Assembly: GCA_900557675.1 (NCBI GenBank)
Contig: USTO01000002.1
Span: 1 to 28,134 of the forward strand
Direction: 5' to 3'
DNA from: an uncultured Mollicutes bacterium
Lineage (GTDB): Bacteria > Bacillota_I > Bacilli_A > RF39 > UBA660
DNA length: 28,134 nucleotides
Shown here: positions 6,944 to 14,479 of the stretch, piece after piece
Layout: every line of letters starts with the position of its first letter
How positions within the stretch are numbered: position 1 is the first letter of the stretch
Notes under the pieces: model-generated
The model's database searches: none
The model's input: the letters and a program-made list of their open reading frames with translations, nothing else
Told to the model about the DNA's origin: nothing
Position numbers and translations under genes: made by a program

Positions 6944-7629
6944 TAGCTATTACCTCCATATTCACTCACATACCAATCTGCTATATCATCAAGAAGAGAA
7001 GCAATAAGCTTATAATTATCAACAGTAAGATCATACTCGTTTTGAAGCTTATTATATATAGTACCACGAGTAATATCAGTAACAAAACCATATGAACTAT
7101 TGCCAAGTTGAGAATGCACTAAATAATCAGAAATATCAATAATATTTTCTCTCTTTTCATCAACAATCTTCTTAGTTCCAGCAAAAGACTTACCACCATC
7201 TATATTCTTATATATCATAGATATATTATATGGAATATTAAAAACACACTTACTATTATATTCCTTAAGAACTTCATTATTAGCATTATAAATATCAAGA
7301 GTAGTTATAGACTCCTTAGTATCAAGCTTAGCAAAAGTTCCTTTATTAAGAGAACTAACACAAGACTCATAATACTCATAAATAGGCTTAGCAGTAGTAC
7401 TATACCTAGCACTCTTATAATTAACAGACTTCATCTTCTTATCAACCTTCTTAAGCATCTTCTTATAATTATTATAATCATTATTTTTAGTATAATCTAC
7501 ACTATAAGAATAAGACACTTCCTTATAATGATAAAAATTAGATATCAACAAAAACGACATTAAAGCCAAACATATAACAAGAACACTATTCGCAAGAACA
7601 GTTAAAAATTCAGTAACAACTTCTTTCAT
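6943..7629 (-). CDS. Unrecognised membrane-anchored extracellular protein in SipW-associated block
   Basis: A 228-residue protein with one N-terminal membrane segment (about 9-31) and an extracytoplasmic region of about 195 residues. The first part is Lys- and Tyr-rich (KNNDYNNYKKMLKKVDKKM) and probably helical; the rest is mixed, with two cysteines (CVSSLNKG and KCVFN). No family is recognised. ATG 7627-7629 is preceded by AAGGAGG at seven bases. It sits 12 bp after the beta-domain protein gene and overlaps the next gene by one base, so it belongs to the same transcript as sipW. Confidence 0.75.
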   Translation of the reverse strand: MKEVVTEFLTVLANSVLVICLALMSFLLISNFYHYKEVSYSYSVDYTKNNDYNNYKKMLKKVDKKMKSVNYKSARYSTTAKPIYEYYESCVSSLNKGTFAKLDTKESITTLDIYNANNEVLKEYNSKCVFNIPYNISMIYKNIDGGKSFAGTKKIVDEKRENIIDISDYLVHSQLGNSSYGFVTDITRGTIYNKLQNEYDLTVDNYKLIASLLDDIADWYVSEYGGNS

Positions 7630-7641
7630 TCATATTCCTCC

Positions 7642-8271
7642 TTAAACATTTATATTAATCTTAAATTTAAACTTAGAATCCTTACCTAAAGCTAAACTCC
7701 ACAACTTAACACTATATTTACTAGTAGTATTGCTAGGACAATTAGTATCATACAAACTAAGCTCCCTAATATTACCTAAATTACCCTCCTGAACAACAAC
7801 ATTATCTTTATATAAAGCATAACTAATCTTAGTCATATCAATATTCTTATTATCAAAATCAAGAGCAAACAAACTAACAGAATAATTCAAACTAACAGGA
7901 TTTTTATTACTAACAGAAAAATCATAAGAATATGCCTTTTCTAAACTATTATACTTATCAAAAGATGATATAACTCCACCATAATCACTATTAGAATGAA
8001 CCACAAACAAATCATATTTAACAGTAGTAACATTCCTCTTATCAGATAAATCCTTATCTAAATAAGCAAATCCAAAAAAGATAGAAAATATAGAAAGCAA
8101 TATCAAAAGCACTGATAAAAATATCAAAAATCCAGTTCTACGTCTCCTTGCTTTATCATTCTCATAAATGATATCAGAAGTTCCAAGTTTACTATGAAGT
8201 TCCTCATCTTTAACCTCTTCTTGAAACATCATATCAGAAGCAGAAACATTAAAATCACTCTTCTTCTTCAT
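7642..8271 (-). CDS. Membrane-anchored beta-domain protein, distant TasA-like relative
   Basis: 209 residues: a cytoplasmic N-terminus of about 45 residues ending in KARRRR, one membrane segment (about 46-69), and an outer domain of about 135 residues. That domain follows the same pattern as the TasA-like proteins in this block: YDFSVSNKNPVSLNYSVSLF, a central YALYKDNVVVQEGNLGNI, and near the end YSVKLWSLA then FKFKININV, matching the LRMW...V-N-V ends of its neighbours. The start chosen is ATG 8269-8271, preceded by GAGGTGG; a longer frame to 8319 lacks such a site. It overlaps the sipW end by 17 bp, so the two are coupled. It is probably an anchor or minor subunit of the fibre system (inference). 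Confidence 0.7.
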   Translation of the reverse strand: MKKKSDFNVSASDMMFQEEVKDEELHSKLGTSDIIYENDKARRRRTGFLIFLSVLLILLSIFSIFFGFAYLDKDLSDKRNVTTVKYDLFVVHSNSDYGGVISSFDKYNSLEKAYSYDFSVSNKNPVSLNYSVSLFALDFDNKNIDMTKISYALYKDNVVVQEGNLGNIRELSLYDTNCPSNTTSKYSVKLWSLALGKDSKFKFKININV

Positions 8272-8887
8272 CCTTAACCACCTCATTAAGTTTCTTCCTA
8301 GCATCCTTAGTACGTTCATCTTCTAAAGTAACCTTTTTTCTTTTTCTAACAATCATCTTAAACATCTTCATAATATCATAAATAACAACACCTAAACATG
8401 GAAGAATAACTGCAACAATCCAACCAGTTTTACTAACTAAAAACTGTTGAATATATCCAGCCTTAGGAATTTTCAAAAGAACCTTACCAAGAACATTCTT
8501 ACCAGAAGTTATCTCACTATCCGCAGTATTATTATTATCACCTTTTGTCTTATAAGAATACTCATCATTAACCTTAAAAGCCTCTTGAACACGGTGAGTA
8601 ATAGTAATACCACCATTCTTTTCAGAAATAAAAGTAATAACATCACCAGTATTATACCTATTTTGATCCTCTTTATAAGTAATAACAATATCTCCAGCCT
8701 TTATCGTAGGATACATACTTTGAGTAAGAATAGTATAAAAGTTAACCTTTACATCACCAAGTTTATCATTATTAGCAAGAACATTTACCCTAACAATATA
8801 AACTAAAATCAAAAGAATCAAAAGAACTAATACAACAAATATTGCAGAAGAAATAATCTTTAAAATTCTATTAATTACATTTTTCAC
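8255..8887 (-). CDS. sipW: Signal peptidase I, SipW (ER-type) subfamily
   Basis: Membrane serine protease that removes the signal peptides of TasA-type proteins. Seen: an N-terminal membrane segment (about 14-33), the nucleophile in LTQSMYPTI (Ser57), and the general base in ITITHRVQEA (His98) instead of the Lys of ordinary bacterial signal peptidases. KGDNNNTADS (Asp117, Asp123) and a second membrane segment (about 152-173) follow, with a highly charged tail. The Ser-His arrangement defines the ER/archaeal-like SipW group. GTG 8885-8887 is nine bases from AAAGGA, whereas the in-frame TTG at 8896 abuts it. The gene lies between two TasA-family proteins, 15 bp from one and overlapping the other, so its substrates are almost certainly its neighbours. 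Confidence 0.93.
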   Translation of the reverse strand: MKNVINRILKIISSAIFVVLVLLILLILVYIVRVNVLANNDKLGDVKVNFYTILTQSMYPTIKAGDIVITYKEDQNRYNTGDVITFISEKNGGITITHRVQEAFKVNDEYSYKTKGDNNNTADSEITSGKNVLGKVLLKIPKAGYIQQFLVSKTGWIVAVILPCLGVVIYDIMKMFKMIVRKRKKVTLEDERTKDARKKLNEVVKDEEEE

Positions 8888-8902
8888 ACTAACCAATCCT
8901 TT

Positions 8903-9694
8903 CTACGCATAATAAGCATTAACAGCAATTCTACAACCAAAAGACAAAGGATTTTCAGAAACACTAGCAGAAGAAGAAAGCCACATTCTAAAAACATAAT
9001 TACCTAAAAATTTACTAGATACCTTCTTCTTATAAATAACTTTACCACCAGGACGATACTCACTATCAGGTAAATCACTAAAATTATTTACCTTACTTCC
9101 AGTAACAGAAGCAGCTCTACCATTTTCAGTTAAATAAACTCTTACATCCTTTTCCCTAATAGTATTCCCAGGACTAGGTAATAAAGAAATCTCATAAATA
9201 ATATTTCCTTTCTTCTTTTTCAATAATGAAGAAATAGAAAAATCAAAGAATTCCCTATCACCATTAAGACTCATTCCAATATCATCAGAAGTAGGATACA
9301 CATTCTTCATATTAATATAATTAGATCCTTCATTAAAAGAAAACATAACCGAACCAACAGTAGAATCTATACCACCATGCGAAGGCTTATTATCTTTATT
9401 ACCACCTTTATTATTTCCCTTATTGTCATTCTTATTATTATCTTTATGATCATCCTTATCCTTAACAGTGACATCAATACCCACATCAATCAAATTGCCC
9501 TTACCACCATTATTATAAGTATTAAAAACTGCAAAAGATATAGAAGATACCAAAAAAATCAAACATATCAAAAACAACAATATTAAAAAGAAATATCTCC
9601 TATCTTCATCATCCTTAACAGTCAAAACATCATCAGCAACCTGATCAGCCACAATTCTCTCTTGAAAAGAGAACTTTTCCTTATCTTCCTTCAC
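8903..9694 (-). CDS. TasA-family protein with long N-terminus and Asn/Lys/Gly/Asp linker
   Basis: 263 residues. A cytoplasmic N-terminus of about 33 residues precedes a membrane segment (about 34-56) ending in SSISFAVFN, like the SFA-Y end of the two secreted subunits upstream. A low-complexity linker rich in Lys, Asn, Asp and Gly follows (about 78-105), then a beta domain. That domain aligns with the protein at 10532-11137 by eye: INMKNVYPTSDDIGMSLNG, FFDFSIS, NTIREKDVRVYLTENG and FRMWLSS. It may be cut by SipW or stay anchored; the long cytoplasmic part and linker suggest an anchor or fibre base, comparable in role to TapA but not in sequence. GTG 9692-9694 follows AGGTGA; the overlapping ATG is immediately closed by TGA. 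It is first in the sipW transcript. Confidence 0.8.
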   Translation of the reverse strand: MKEDKEKFSFQERIVADQVADDVLTVKDDEDRRYFFLILLFLICLIFLVSSISFAVFNTYNNGGKGNLIDVGIDVTVKDKDDHKDNNKNDNKGNNKGGNKDNKPSHGGIDSTVGSVMFSFNEGSNYINMKNVYPTSDDIGMSLNGDREFFDFSISSLLKKKKGNIIYEISLLPSPGNTIREKDVRVYLTENGRAASVTGSKVNNFSDLPDSEYRPGGKVIYKKKVSSKFLGNYVFRMWLSSSASVSENPLSFGCRIAVNAYYA

Positions 9695-9707
9695 ATAATC
9701 ACCTACT

Positions 9708-9736
9708 ATTATACTTATACTAATATACTACCACAA
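9708..9736 (-). promoter_or_regulatory. Promoter of the sipW transcription unit
   Basis: TATAAT (9708-9713) with TTGTGG (9731-9736) at 17 bp. A normal start point would fall inside the ribosome binding site, so the transcript may be nearly leaderless, or another start is used. It is independent of the upstream TasA-like pair, which ends at a strong terminator. Confidence 0.55.
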
Positions 9737-9784
9737 AAAACAAAAATTTAAAAGAAGAAAAAGAACAAAAAAACTATCTTTACA

Positions 9785-9809
9785 TAAAAAAAACTTCCGA
9801 AGAAGTTTT
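9785..9809 (-). terminator. UUCG-tetraloop terminator after the TasA-like pair
   Basis: AAAACTTC / GAAGTTTT stem closed by a C(UUCG)G tetraloop and followed by further T, nine bases after the stop codon. A textbook stable terminator, as expected for a highly expressed secreted-protein operon. Confidence 0.93.
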
Positions 9810-9817
9810 AAATTTCA

Positions 9818-10495
9818 TTAAGCTGTAGCTTGAGCAGCAGCAACAGTTATTTTGAAAGAATAAGTTTCAGAACCAGTTGCTTTCTTTTGTTCTACTCCAG
9901 TTTCAGTTGTAGTAGCATTTTCTCCAGTAGTATCAGTAGCAGTTGGTAATTTATAATCATCAGCAACATAAGCAACGATACTATATTTATCAACTTGACC
10001 AGAAGTAGTAAGTTGACCACTAGTTAAAGCATACTTAGTAACTAAACCATAAGTACCAGCTTTACTTGCAAGTGATGCGATTGTAACACCAGCAGTGTCA
10101 GTACCAACTACAGGTTCACCAGCACCATTTTTAACAACTACTTTAATAAAATTACTCTTTAAAGTAGCACCTTCACTGATACTAGAAATACCTAAATCAT
10201 AATTAAAAGTAATTCCAGAAGATGTTCCCCAAGTACCAGTTACAGCAAAATCTGCCTTAGTATCAGTTGAAGCAACACCCTTTGCATCACTCATTGGATA
10301 TTTATTTTCGACAGTGAAGTTATTAGTATTAGCATCATCAAAACTTAAATTGATTTGACCAGCAGTAATGACATTTTCTTTTGTACCAGTACCAGTAAAT
10401 GAATACATAGCAAATGAAACACCAACAACTGCAATAACTAAAACTAAAATACCAACAATTGATAAAATTAAAGTCTTTTTATTGTTATTTTCCAT
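9818..10495 (-). CDS. Secreted TasA-like subunit 2, SipW-type signal peptide
   Basis: 225 residues. N-terminal signal region with Asn/Lys start, hydrophobic core LILSIVGILVLVIAVVGVSFA (split here by position 8-29) and MYS, the pattern of SipW-dependent signals (A-Y-S after a Val/Gly-rich core). The mature part begins ENVITAGQINLSFDD, contains NKYPMSDAKG and FAVTGTWG, and is rich in Thr, Ala, Gly and Val as in extracellular beta proteins; there is no cysteine. ATG 10493-10495 follows AAAGGAG; the in-frame ATG at 10510 is rejected because that ribosome binding site lies inside it. It is paralogous to the upstream gene and cotranscribed with it (36 bp gap), ending at a strong terminator. The most likely role is a structural subunit of a surface fibre (inference). 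Confidence 0.8.
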   Translation of the reverse strand: MENNNKKTLILSIVGILVLVIAVVGVSFAMYSFTGTGTKENVITAGQINLSFDDANTNNFTVENKYPMSDAKGVASTDTKADFAVTGTWGTSSGITFNYDLGISSISEGATLKSNFIKVVVKNGAGEPVVGTDTAGVTIASLASKAGTYGLVTKYALTSGQLTTSGQVDKYSIVAYVADDYKLPTATDTTGENATTTETGVEQKKATGSETYSFKITVAAAQATA

Positions 10496-10531
10496 AATTT
10501 CTCCTTTCATAAATTTTTAAGATATACCCAA

Positions 10532-11137
10532 TTATTGAATTGGAGTAACATTTGAATCAACATTAACTTTTGCTTTATAAGTTTTACCTTGAATAGTAGC
10601 AGCATCAACATCATCAGCAACCCACATTCTAAGTACGAATTTAGAAGTTTTGCTAGCTTCACCAGTAGCAGTATATTTGTCACTACCATCATAAAGCTTT
10701 TTAGATGTAGTACGAGTGGCATCAGCAGCTAAAGCACTAACTTTTGTTGGAGCTAAAACATCAGTAGCATCCTTAGTTAAGTAAACTTTTACTTGTGCAT
10801 CAGTAATAGTATTGTTAGTATCTGGTGTAAGAGTTACAACATAAGGTATTGTTAGAGCATTACTAGCATGTGTAGCAACTGTAAAATCAAAAGTTTTATT
10901 TGCTCCAGATAATGCCTTACCAGTAGCATCAGCGATTGGTAGAGCATCAGTTATATTAATAGCATTAGTAGGTTCAGTATAACTTACCATAACTGTACCA
11001 GTTGAAATTGAATTAGCATCAGTTTCAAAACTAGTTGAATAAATAGCAAATGAAATACCAACTACTGCAACTACTAAAATAGCAACTCCTAGAACAGACA
11101 ACAATACTTTCTTTTGATTGTTTTCCTTCATTTCCAT
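10532..11137 (-). CDS. Secreted TasA-like subunit 1, SipW-type signal peptide
   Basis: 201 residues. Signal region at about residues 10-31 ending VVGISFA followed by IYS, nearly the same as its downstream paralogue. The mature part has the TasA-family layout: NSISTGTVMVSYTEP, INITDALPIADATGKAL, FDFTVATHA, TIPYVVTLTPDTNNTITDAQ, VKVYLTKDATD, and FVLRMWVADDVDA near the end. It lacks cysteine and is rich in Thr, Ala, Asp and Val, as expected of a secreted beta-sandwich subunit. ATG 11135-11137 is six bases from AAAGGAGG. It is the first gene of a two-gene unit with its own promoter and a strong downstream terminator. TasA/camelysin relationship is by pattern and by the nearby sipW; a structure comparison would be decisive. 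Confidence 0.82.
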   Translation of the reverse strand: MEMKENNQKKVLLSVLGVAILVVAVVGISFAIYSTSFETDANSISTGTVMVSYTEPTNAINITDALPIADATGKALSGANKTFDFTVATHASNALTIPYVVTLTPDTNNTITDAQVKVYLTKDATDVLAPTKVSALAADATRTTSKKLYDGSDKYTATGEASKTSKFVLRMWVADDVDAATIQGKTYKAKVNVDSNVTPIQ

Positions 11138-11150
11138 AACTTTCCTCCTT

Positions 11151-11189
11151 TACTATAACAATAGTACAATATCAAAAAACAAAAATCAA
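11151..11189 (-). promoter_or_regulatory. Promoter and possible operator of the TasA-like operon
   Basis: TTGATT (11184-11189) and TACTAT (11161-11166) are spaced 17 bp on the minus strand. A six-base inverted repeat, TACTAT / ATAGTA around AACA (11151-11166), overlaps the -10 and start region and could be an operator. Upstream on the minus strand GATGAAAAAAA occurs twice in tandem (about 11191-11220), possibly an A-tract enhancer. Confidence 0.5.
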
Positions 11190-11227
11190 TATTTTTTCAT
11201 CTTTTTTTTCATCTTTTTTTCACAATA

Positions 11228-11253
11228 ACAAAAAAAACGCATATTTTGCGTTT
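11228..11253 (-). terminator. Terminator of the 3D-domain gene
   Basis: AAACGCA / TGCGTTT stem with a five-base loop followed by T-rich sequence on the minus strand. The stem includes the first bases of the stop codon. It separates the tatD/3D unit from the TasA-like operon. Confidence 0.88.
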
Positions 11254-11869
11254 AATAACCATATCTTACAATGTCAAATTTTACATTACTTACACTCGAA
11301 ACAGGAGAGCTAGCCCTTGCACTAGTCTTAAGTAAGTCAACCATATTACCACTTACACCTCTATCCATTACAATAGCATACATTCCATCTGGATCATAAG
11401 CATTAACATTTATTCTAATAATACTACCACAAGGTATAGTAGAACTCATAGCAACTATCCTAACTTTACCATATTCCTTATCGTTATAATAAATATTCCC
11501 ATTCCTAGCATCTTGCCCATTACAACCTAAATGACCACTACACTCTGGACAATCAGGCCCATAATGTACAAGTTTTCCAACAAAACTAGTAGGATAATAC
11601 CTAGAATTAGAAACAGCAGCCTCAAAACTATTATACATAACCGTAGATAAAGTTTTCTTATCTAATTTTTGAAAAGAATTAACAAGTTCCTTAGTCGAAA
11701 CAGTTTTATCCATATTTATATTAATAGCTTTAGAACCCTTAAAAGTCTGATTATCTACACTAATAACCCCTACAACACCAGCACATATAAAGACTATCCC
11801 AAAAATATATAAAACCGAAGCAACCACAAGTTTACTAGTGCTTAATTTTAATTTACTTTTCTTCGCCAA
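11252..11869 (-). CDS. 3D-domain cell-wall protein, positional counterpart of YabE
   Basis: 205 residues: basic start, one membrane segment (about 13-38), a spacer, then a C-terminal 3D domain (MltA/RlpA-type double-psi barrel) as found in YabE, YocH and YuiC, which act on peptidoglycan. Domain signs are YGKVRIVAMSSTIPCGSIIRINV, DGMYAIVMDRG and NMVDLL, giving the conserved aspartates. The segment HYGPDCPECSGHLGCNGQDA adds three of four cysteines, unusual for a cytoplasmic-looking low-Cys set and suggesting disulfides outside the cell. TTG 11867-11869 lies six bases after GGAGGTG; the in-frame TTG at 11884 overlaps that site and is rejected. It follows tatD as yabE does in B. subtilis, but lacks the G5 and DUF348 domains of YabE. 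Confidence 0.8.
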   Translation of the reverse strand: MAKKSKLKLSTSKLVVASVLYIFGIVFICAGVVGVISVDNQTFKGSKAININMDKTVSTKELVNSFQKLDKKTLSTVMYNSFEAAVSNSRYYPTSFVGKLVHYGPDCPECSGHLGCNGQDARNGNIYYNDKEYGKVRIVAMSSTIPCGSIIRINVNAYDPDGMYAIVMDRGVSGNMVDLLKTSARASSPVSSVSNVKFDIVRYGY

Positions 11870-11899
11870 AAAAGCCACCTCCAAGTAACTAAAATATTA

Positions 11900-12652
11900 T
11901 CACATTTTTATATCTAAGTCAAACAAACTACAAGCATTACCAGTAGTTACCAGTTTAGCTTCTTCTAAAGAAACCCCAAGAAGCTTAGCAACATAAGAAC
12001 AAATATAACTAACATTACAAGGTTCATTTACCTCTCCTCTATAAGGAGATAAATAAGGAGAATCAGTCTCAAAAACAATCCTAGAAAGACCAACACTTTT
12101 AACAACTTCACCAAGTTTACTATTTTTAAAAGTCACAACACCACCAATACCCAAATAATATCCCAAATCAATAAACTTCCTAGCAACTTCAATACTACCA
12201 GAAAAACAATGAATAACGCCTCTAAGAGGATATTCCTTCAAAATATTATAAGTATCAAGAAAAGCATCCCTAGTATGAATAACAACAGGAAGATTATGTT
12301 TAACAGCTAAATCAAGTTGTCTCCTAAAAAGACTAATCTGAGCATCTCTATCTTCCTTACCATAATGATAATCAAGCCCAATTTCCCCTATTGCAACAAC
12401 TTTAGAATTACCAAGCATTGAATCAAGAAAAGAAAAATCATCTTCATTAACATCACCAGCACAACTAGGATGATATCCAGCACTCAAAAATATATTATCA
12501 TACTTAACAATAAGTTCCTTATTTAATCTATTATCGATTAAATCACTACCACTAACAATCAAGTATTTAACACCAACATCATCTGCCTTTTTTATAACAT
12601 TATCAATATCAAAACCCTCATTAACCAAATGTAAATGCGTATCTATAAGCAT
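11900..12652 (-). CDS. tatD: TatD family metal-dependent DNase
   Basis: TIM-barrel metal-dependent hydrolase with 3'-5' DNase activity in characterised members. All metal ligands are visible: DTHLH (His6, His8), GEIGLDYH (Glu90), HTRDA (His126), HCFSG (His148) and ETDSPYLSP (Asp197). Length 250 is typical. ATG 12650-12652 follows GGGAGGG, which directly abuts the T-run of an upstream terminator, so expression needs read-through or an unseen promoter. The metG-tatD-3D order matches metS-yabD-yabE of B. subtilis. Confidence 0.96.
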   Translation of the reverse strand: MLIDTHLHLVNEGFDIDNVIKKADDVGVKYLIVSGSDLIDNRLNKELIVKYDNIFLSAGYHPSCAGDVNEDDFSFLDSMLGNSKVVAIGEIGLDYHYGKEDRDAQISLFRRQLDLAVKHNLPVVIHTRDAFLDTYNILKEYPLRGVIHCFSGSIEVARKFIDLGYYLGIGGVVTFKNSKLGEVVKSVGLSRIVFETDSPYLSPYRGEVNEPCNVSYICSYVAKLLGVSLEEAKLVTTGNACSLFDLDIKM

Positions 12653-12668
12653 AATATCCCTCCCAAAG

Positions 12669-12690
12669 AAAAAAGATACCCTAAAGTATC
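12669..12690 (-). terminator. Terminator between the small ORF and tatD
   Basis: GATAC / GTATC stem around a six-base loop followed by six T on the minus strand, right after the small ORF stop codon. It lies 17 bp before the tatD start codon. Confidence 0.75.
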
Positions 12691-12831
12691 CTATTGCATT
12701 TTAATTTTCAAAACATAATAAAATAGTATTAGAGAATATAAAACATTCCAAATTGTTAAATCAAATACTATCATAGTTAAAAACAATACTACGGCCAATG
12801 CATTAACTGCGGTCATTCCCTTAGATAACAT
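12691..12831 (-). CDS. Putative 46-residue membrane protein after metG
   Basis: An ORF starting MLSKGMTAVNALAVVLFLTM and ending LKIKMQ, with one or two hydrophobic segments (about 8-40). ATG 12829-12831 is preceded by AAGAAGGGAG at eight bases, and the stop is followed at once by a terminator, both signs of a real gene. The same frame stays open about 110 bp further upstream, coding another hydrophobic stretch (SFSIVFFGICFYNKRAVRNN), but contains no ATG, GTG or TTG. Either the gene is short, it starts at a rare ATT or ATA, or the upstream part is a relic of a longer gene. Function unknown. It and its flanks fill 12653-12947. Confidence 0.5.
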   Translation of the reverse strand: MLSKGMTAVNALAVVLFLTMIVFDLTIWNVLYSLILFYYVLKIKMQ

Positions 12832-12947
12832 ATATATAGCTCCCTTCTTATTATTCCTAACTGCCCTTTTATTATAGAAACAAATACCAAAAAATACAAT
12901 AGAAAAAGAGCATAAACTTAAAGGTTTACACTCAAACTTTACTATTA

Positions 12948-14447
12948 CTAGACAATTCTTTCAAATAACACTTTTTGCTTATTAACATTAAACTCACATT
13001 TTTTACTAATATCATTAAAAGTAACATTAGAAACCCCAAGTTGAGCAAATATTTTCTCACAAGTACCAGGTATAAATGGCTGAAGCAAAATACTACATAC
13101 CCTTATAGCCTCAAGTAAATTATAAAGAACCTTTTCAAGCCTATCAAACTCACCATTCTTATATAAAATCCAAGGAGTAGTCTCATCAACATACTTATTA
13201 CTTCTTCTAAGAACATCAAATATAAGAGCAAGAGCCTCATTAGCCTCATACTTGTCCATTTTTAAACAAAACTTTTCCTTAAGAGAATTAACCTCATCCT
13301 CAAACAAAGTATCTTCATCATAAGTATTTTTGTTAGAAACATGACCATCAAAATACTTATTAGTCATTGCAATAGAACGATTAACCAAATTACCAAGAAC
13401 ATTAGCAAGATCACCATTAGTTCTTGCAATAAGTGCTTCCTCAGAAAAATTACCATCACTTCCAAAAGGAACCTCTCTAAGAACAAAATATCTAATAGCA
13501 TCCACACCATATAAAGAAATATACTCTCTAGGATCCTTATAATTACCCAAAGACTTAGAAATTTTACCACCATTAACTATTAACCATCCATGCCCAAACA
13601 CCTGTTTAGGAAGAGGAAGATTAAGAGCCATCAAAATACAAGGCCAAATTATAGCATGAAACCTAACAATTTCCTTTCCAACCAAATGCAAATCACAAGG
13701 CCAGTACCTATTAAATCTATTACAATCATCAGGATAACCAAGCGAAGTAATATAATTAGTCAAAGCATCAAGCCATACATAAATAACATGCTTTTTATCA
13801 AAAGGAACAGGAATTCCCCAATCAAAACTAGTCCTAGAAACACACAAATCCTGAAGACCTGGCTTAATAAAATTATTAATCATCTCATTTTTCCTAGAAA
13901 TAGGAAGTAAAAACTCAGGATTCTCATCATAAAACTTAAGAAGCCTATCAGCGTACTTAGATAATCTAAAAAAATAAGCCTCTTCCTTTATTAAATGAAC
14001 ATCCCTACCACAATCAGGACACTTACCATCAACAAGCTGAGATTCAGTCCAAAAAGATTCACATGGCGTACAATAAAGGCCAGAATACTCACCCTTATAA
14101 ATATCACCCTGTTCATACAATCTCTCAAAAATCTCCTGAACACGTTTAACATGATAATCATCAGTAGTCCTAATAAAATAATCATAACTAATATCAAGAG
14201 AAGCCCATAAATCCTTAGCATCTCTAATTATCTCATCAACATACTCCTTAGGAGTAACACCAGCATCCTTAGCCTTATTCTCAATCTTTTCCCCATGTTC
14301 ATCAGTACCAGTTTGAAAATAAACATCAAAACCAGCAAGTCTCTTATATCTAGCTATAGCATCAGCAATAACAGTAGTATAACAATGACCAATATGAAAA
14401 TTAGCACTAGGATAATAAATAGGCGTACTAATATAAAACTTTTCCAT
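12948..14447 (-). CDS. metG: Methionyl-tRNA synthetase MetG
   Basis: Class I aminoacyl-tRNA synthetase charging tRNA-Met for initiation and elongation. Seen: HIGH motif (18-21, in ANFHIGHCYT), a zinc knuckle with Cys126, Cys129, Cys143 and Cys146, and the signature loop as KISKS (295-299) where most enzymes have KMSKS. Length 499 shows it lacks the C-terminal tRNA-binding EMAP-like domain present in B. subtilis MetS. ATG 14445-14447 is seven bases after AAAGGAGAG; the longer frame to 14525 runs into the T-box leader and is rejected. Expression is controlled by a T-box antitermination leader immediately upstream. Confidence 0.97.
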   Translation of the reverse strand: MEKFYISTPIYYPSANFHIGHCYTTVIADAIARYKRLAGFDVYFQTGTDEHGEKIENKAKDAGVTPKEYVDEIIRDAKDLWASLDISYDYFIRTTDDYHVKRVQEIFERLYEQGDIYKGEYSGLYCTPCESFWTESQLVDGKCPDCGRDVHLIKEEAYFFRLSKYADRLLKFYDENPEFLLPISRKNEMINNFIKPGLQDLCVSRTSFDWGIPVPFDKKHVIYVWLDALTNYITSLGYPDDCNRFNRYWPCDLHLVGKEIVRFHAIIWPCILMALNLPLPKQVFGHGWLIVNGGKISKSLGNYKDPREYISLYGVDAIRYFVLREVPFGSDGNFSEEALIARTNGDLANVLGNLVNRSIAMTNKYFDGHVSNKNTYDEDTLFEDEVNSLKEKFCLKMDKYEANEALALIFDVLRRSNKYVDETTPWILYKNGEFDRLEKVLYNLLEAIRVCSILLQPFIPGTCEKIFAQLGVSNVTFNDISKKCEFNVNKQKVLFERIV

Positions 14448-14479
14448 AACATAACTCTCCTTTATAATAAATTTATGAC

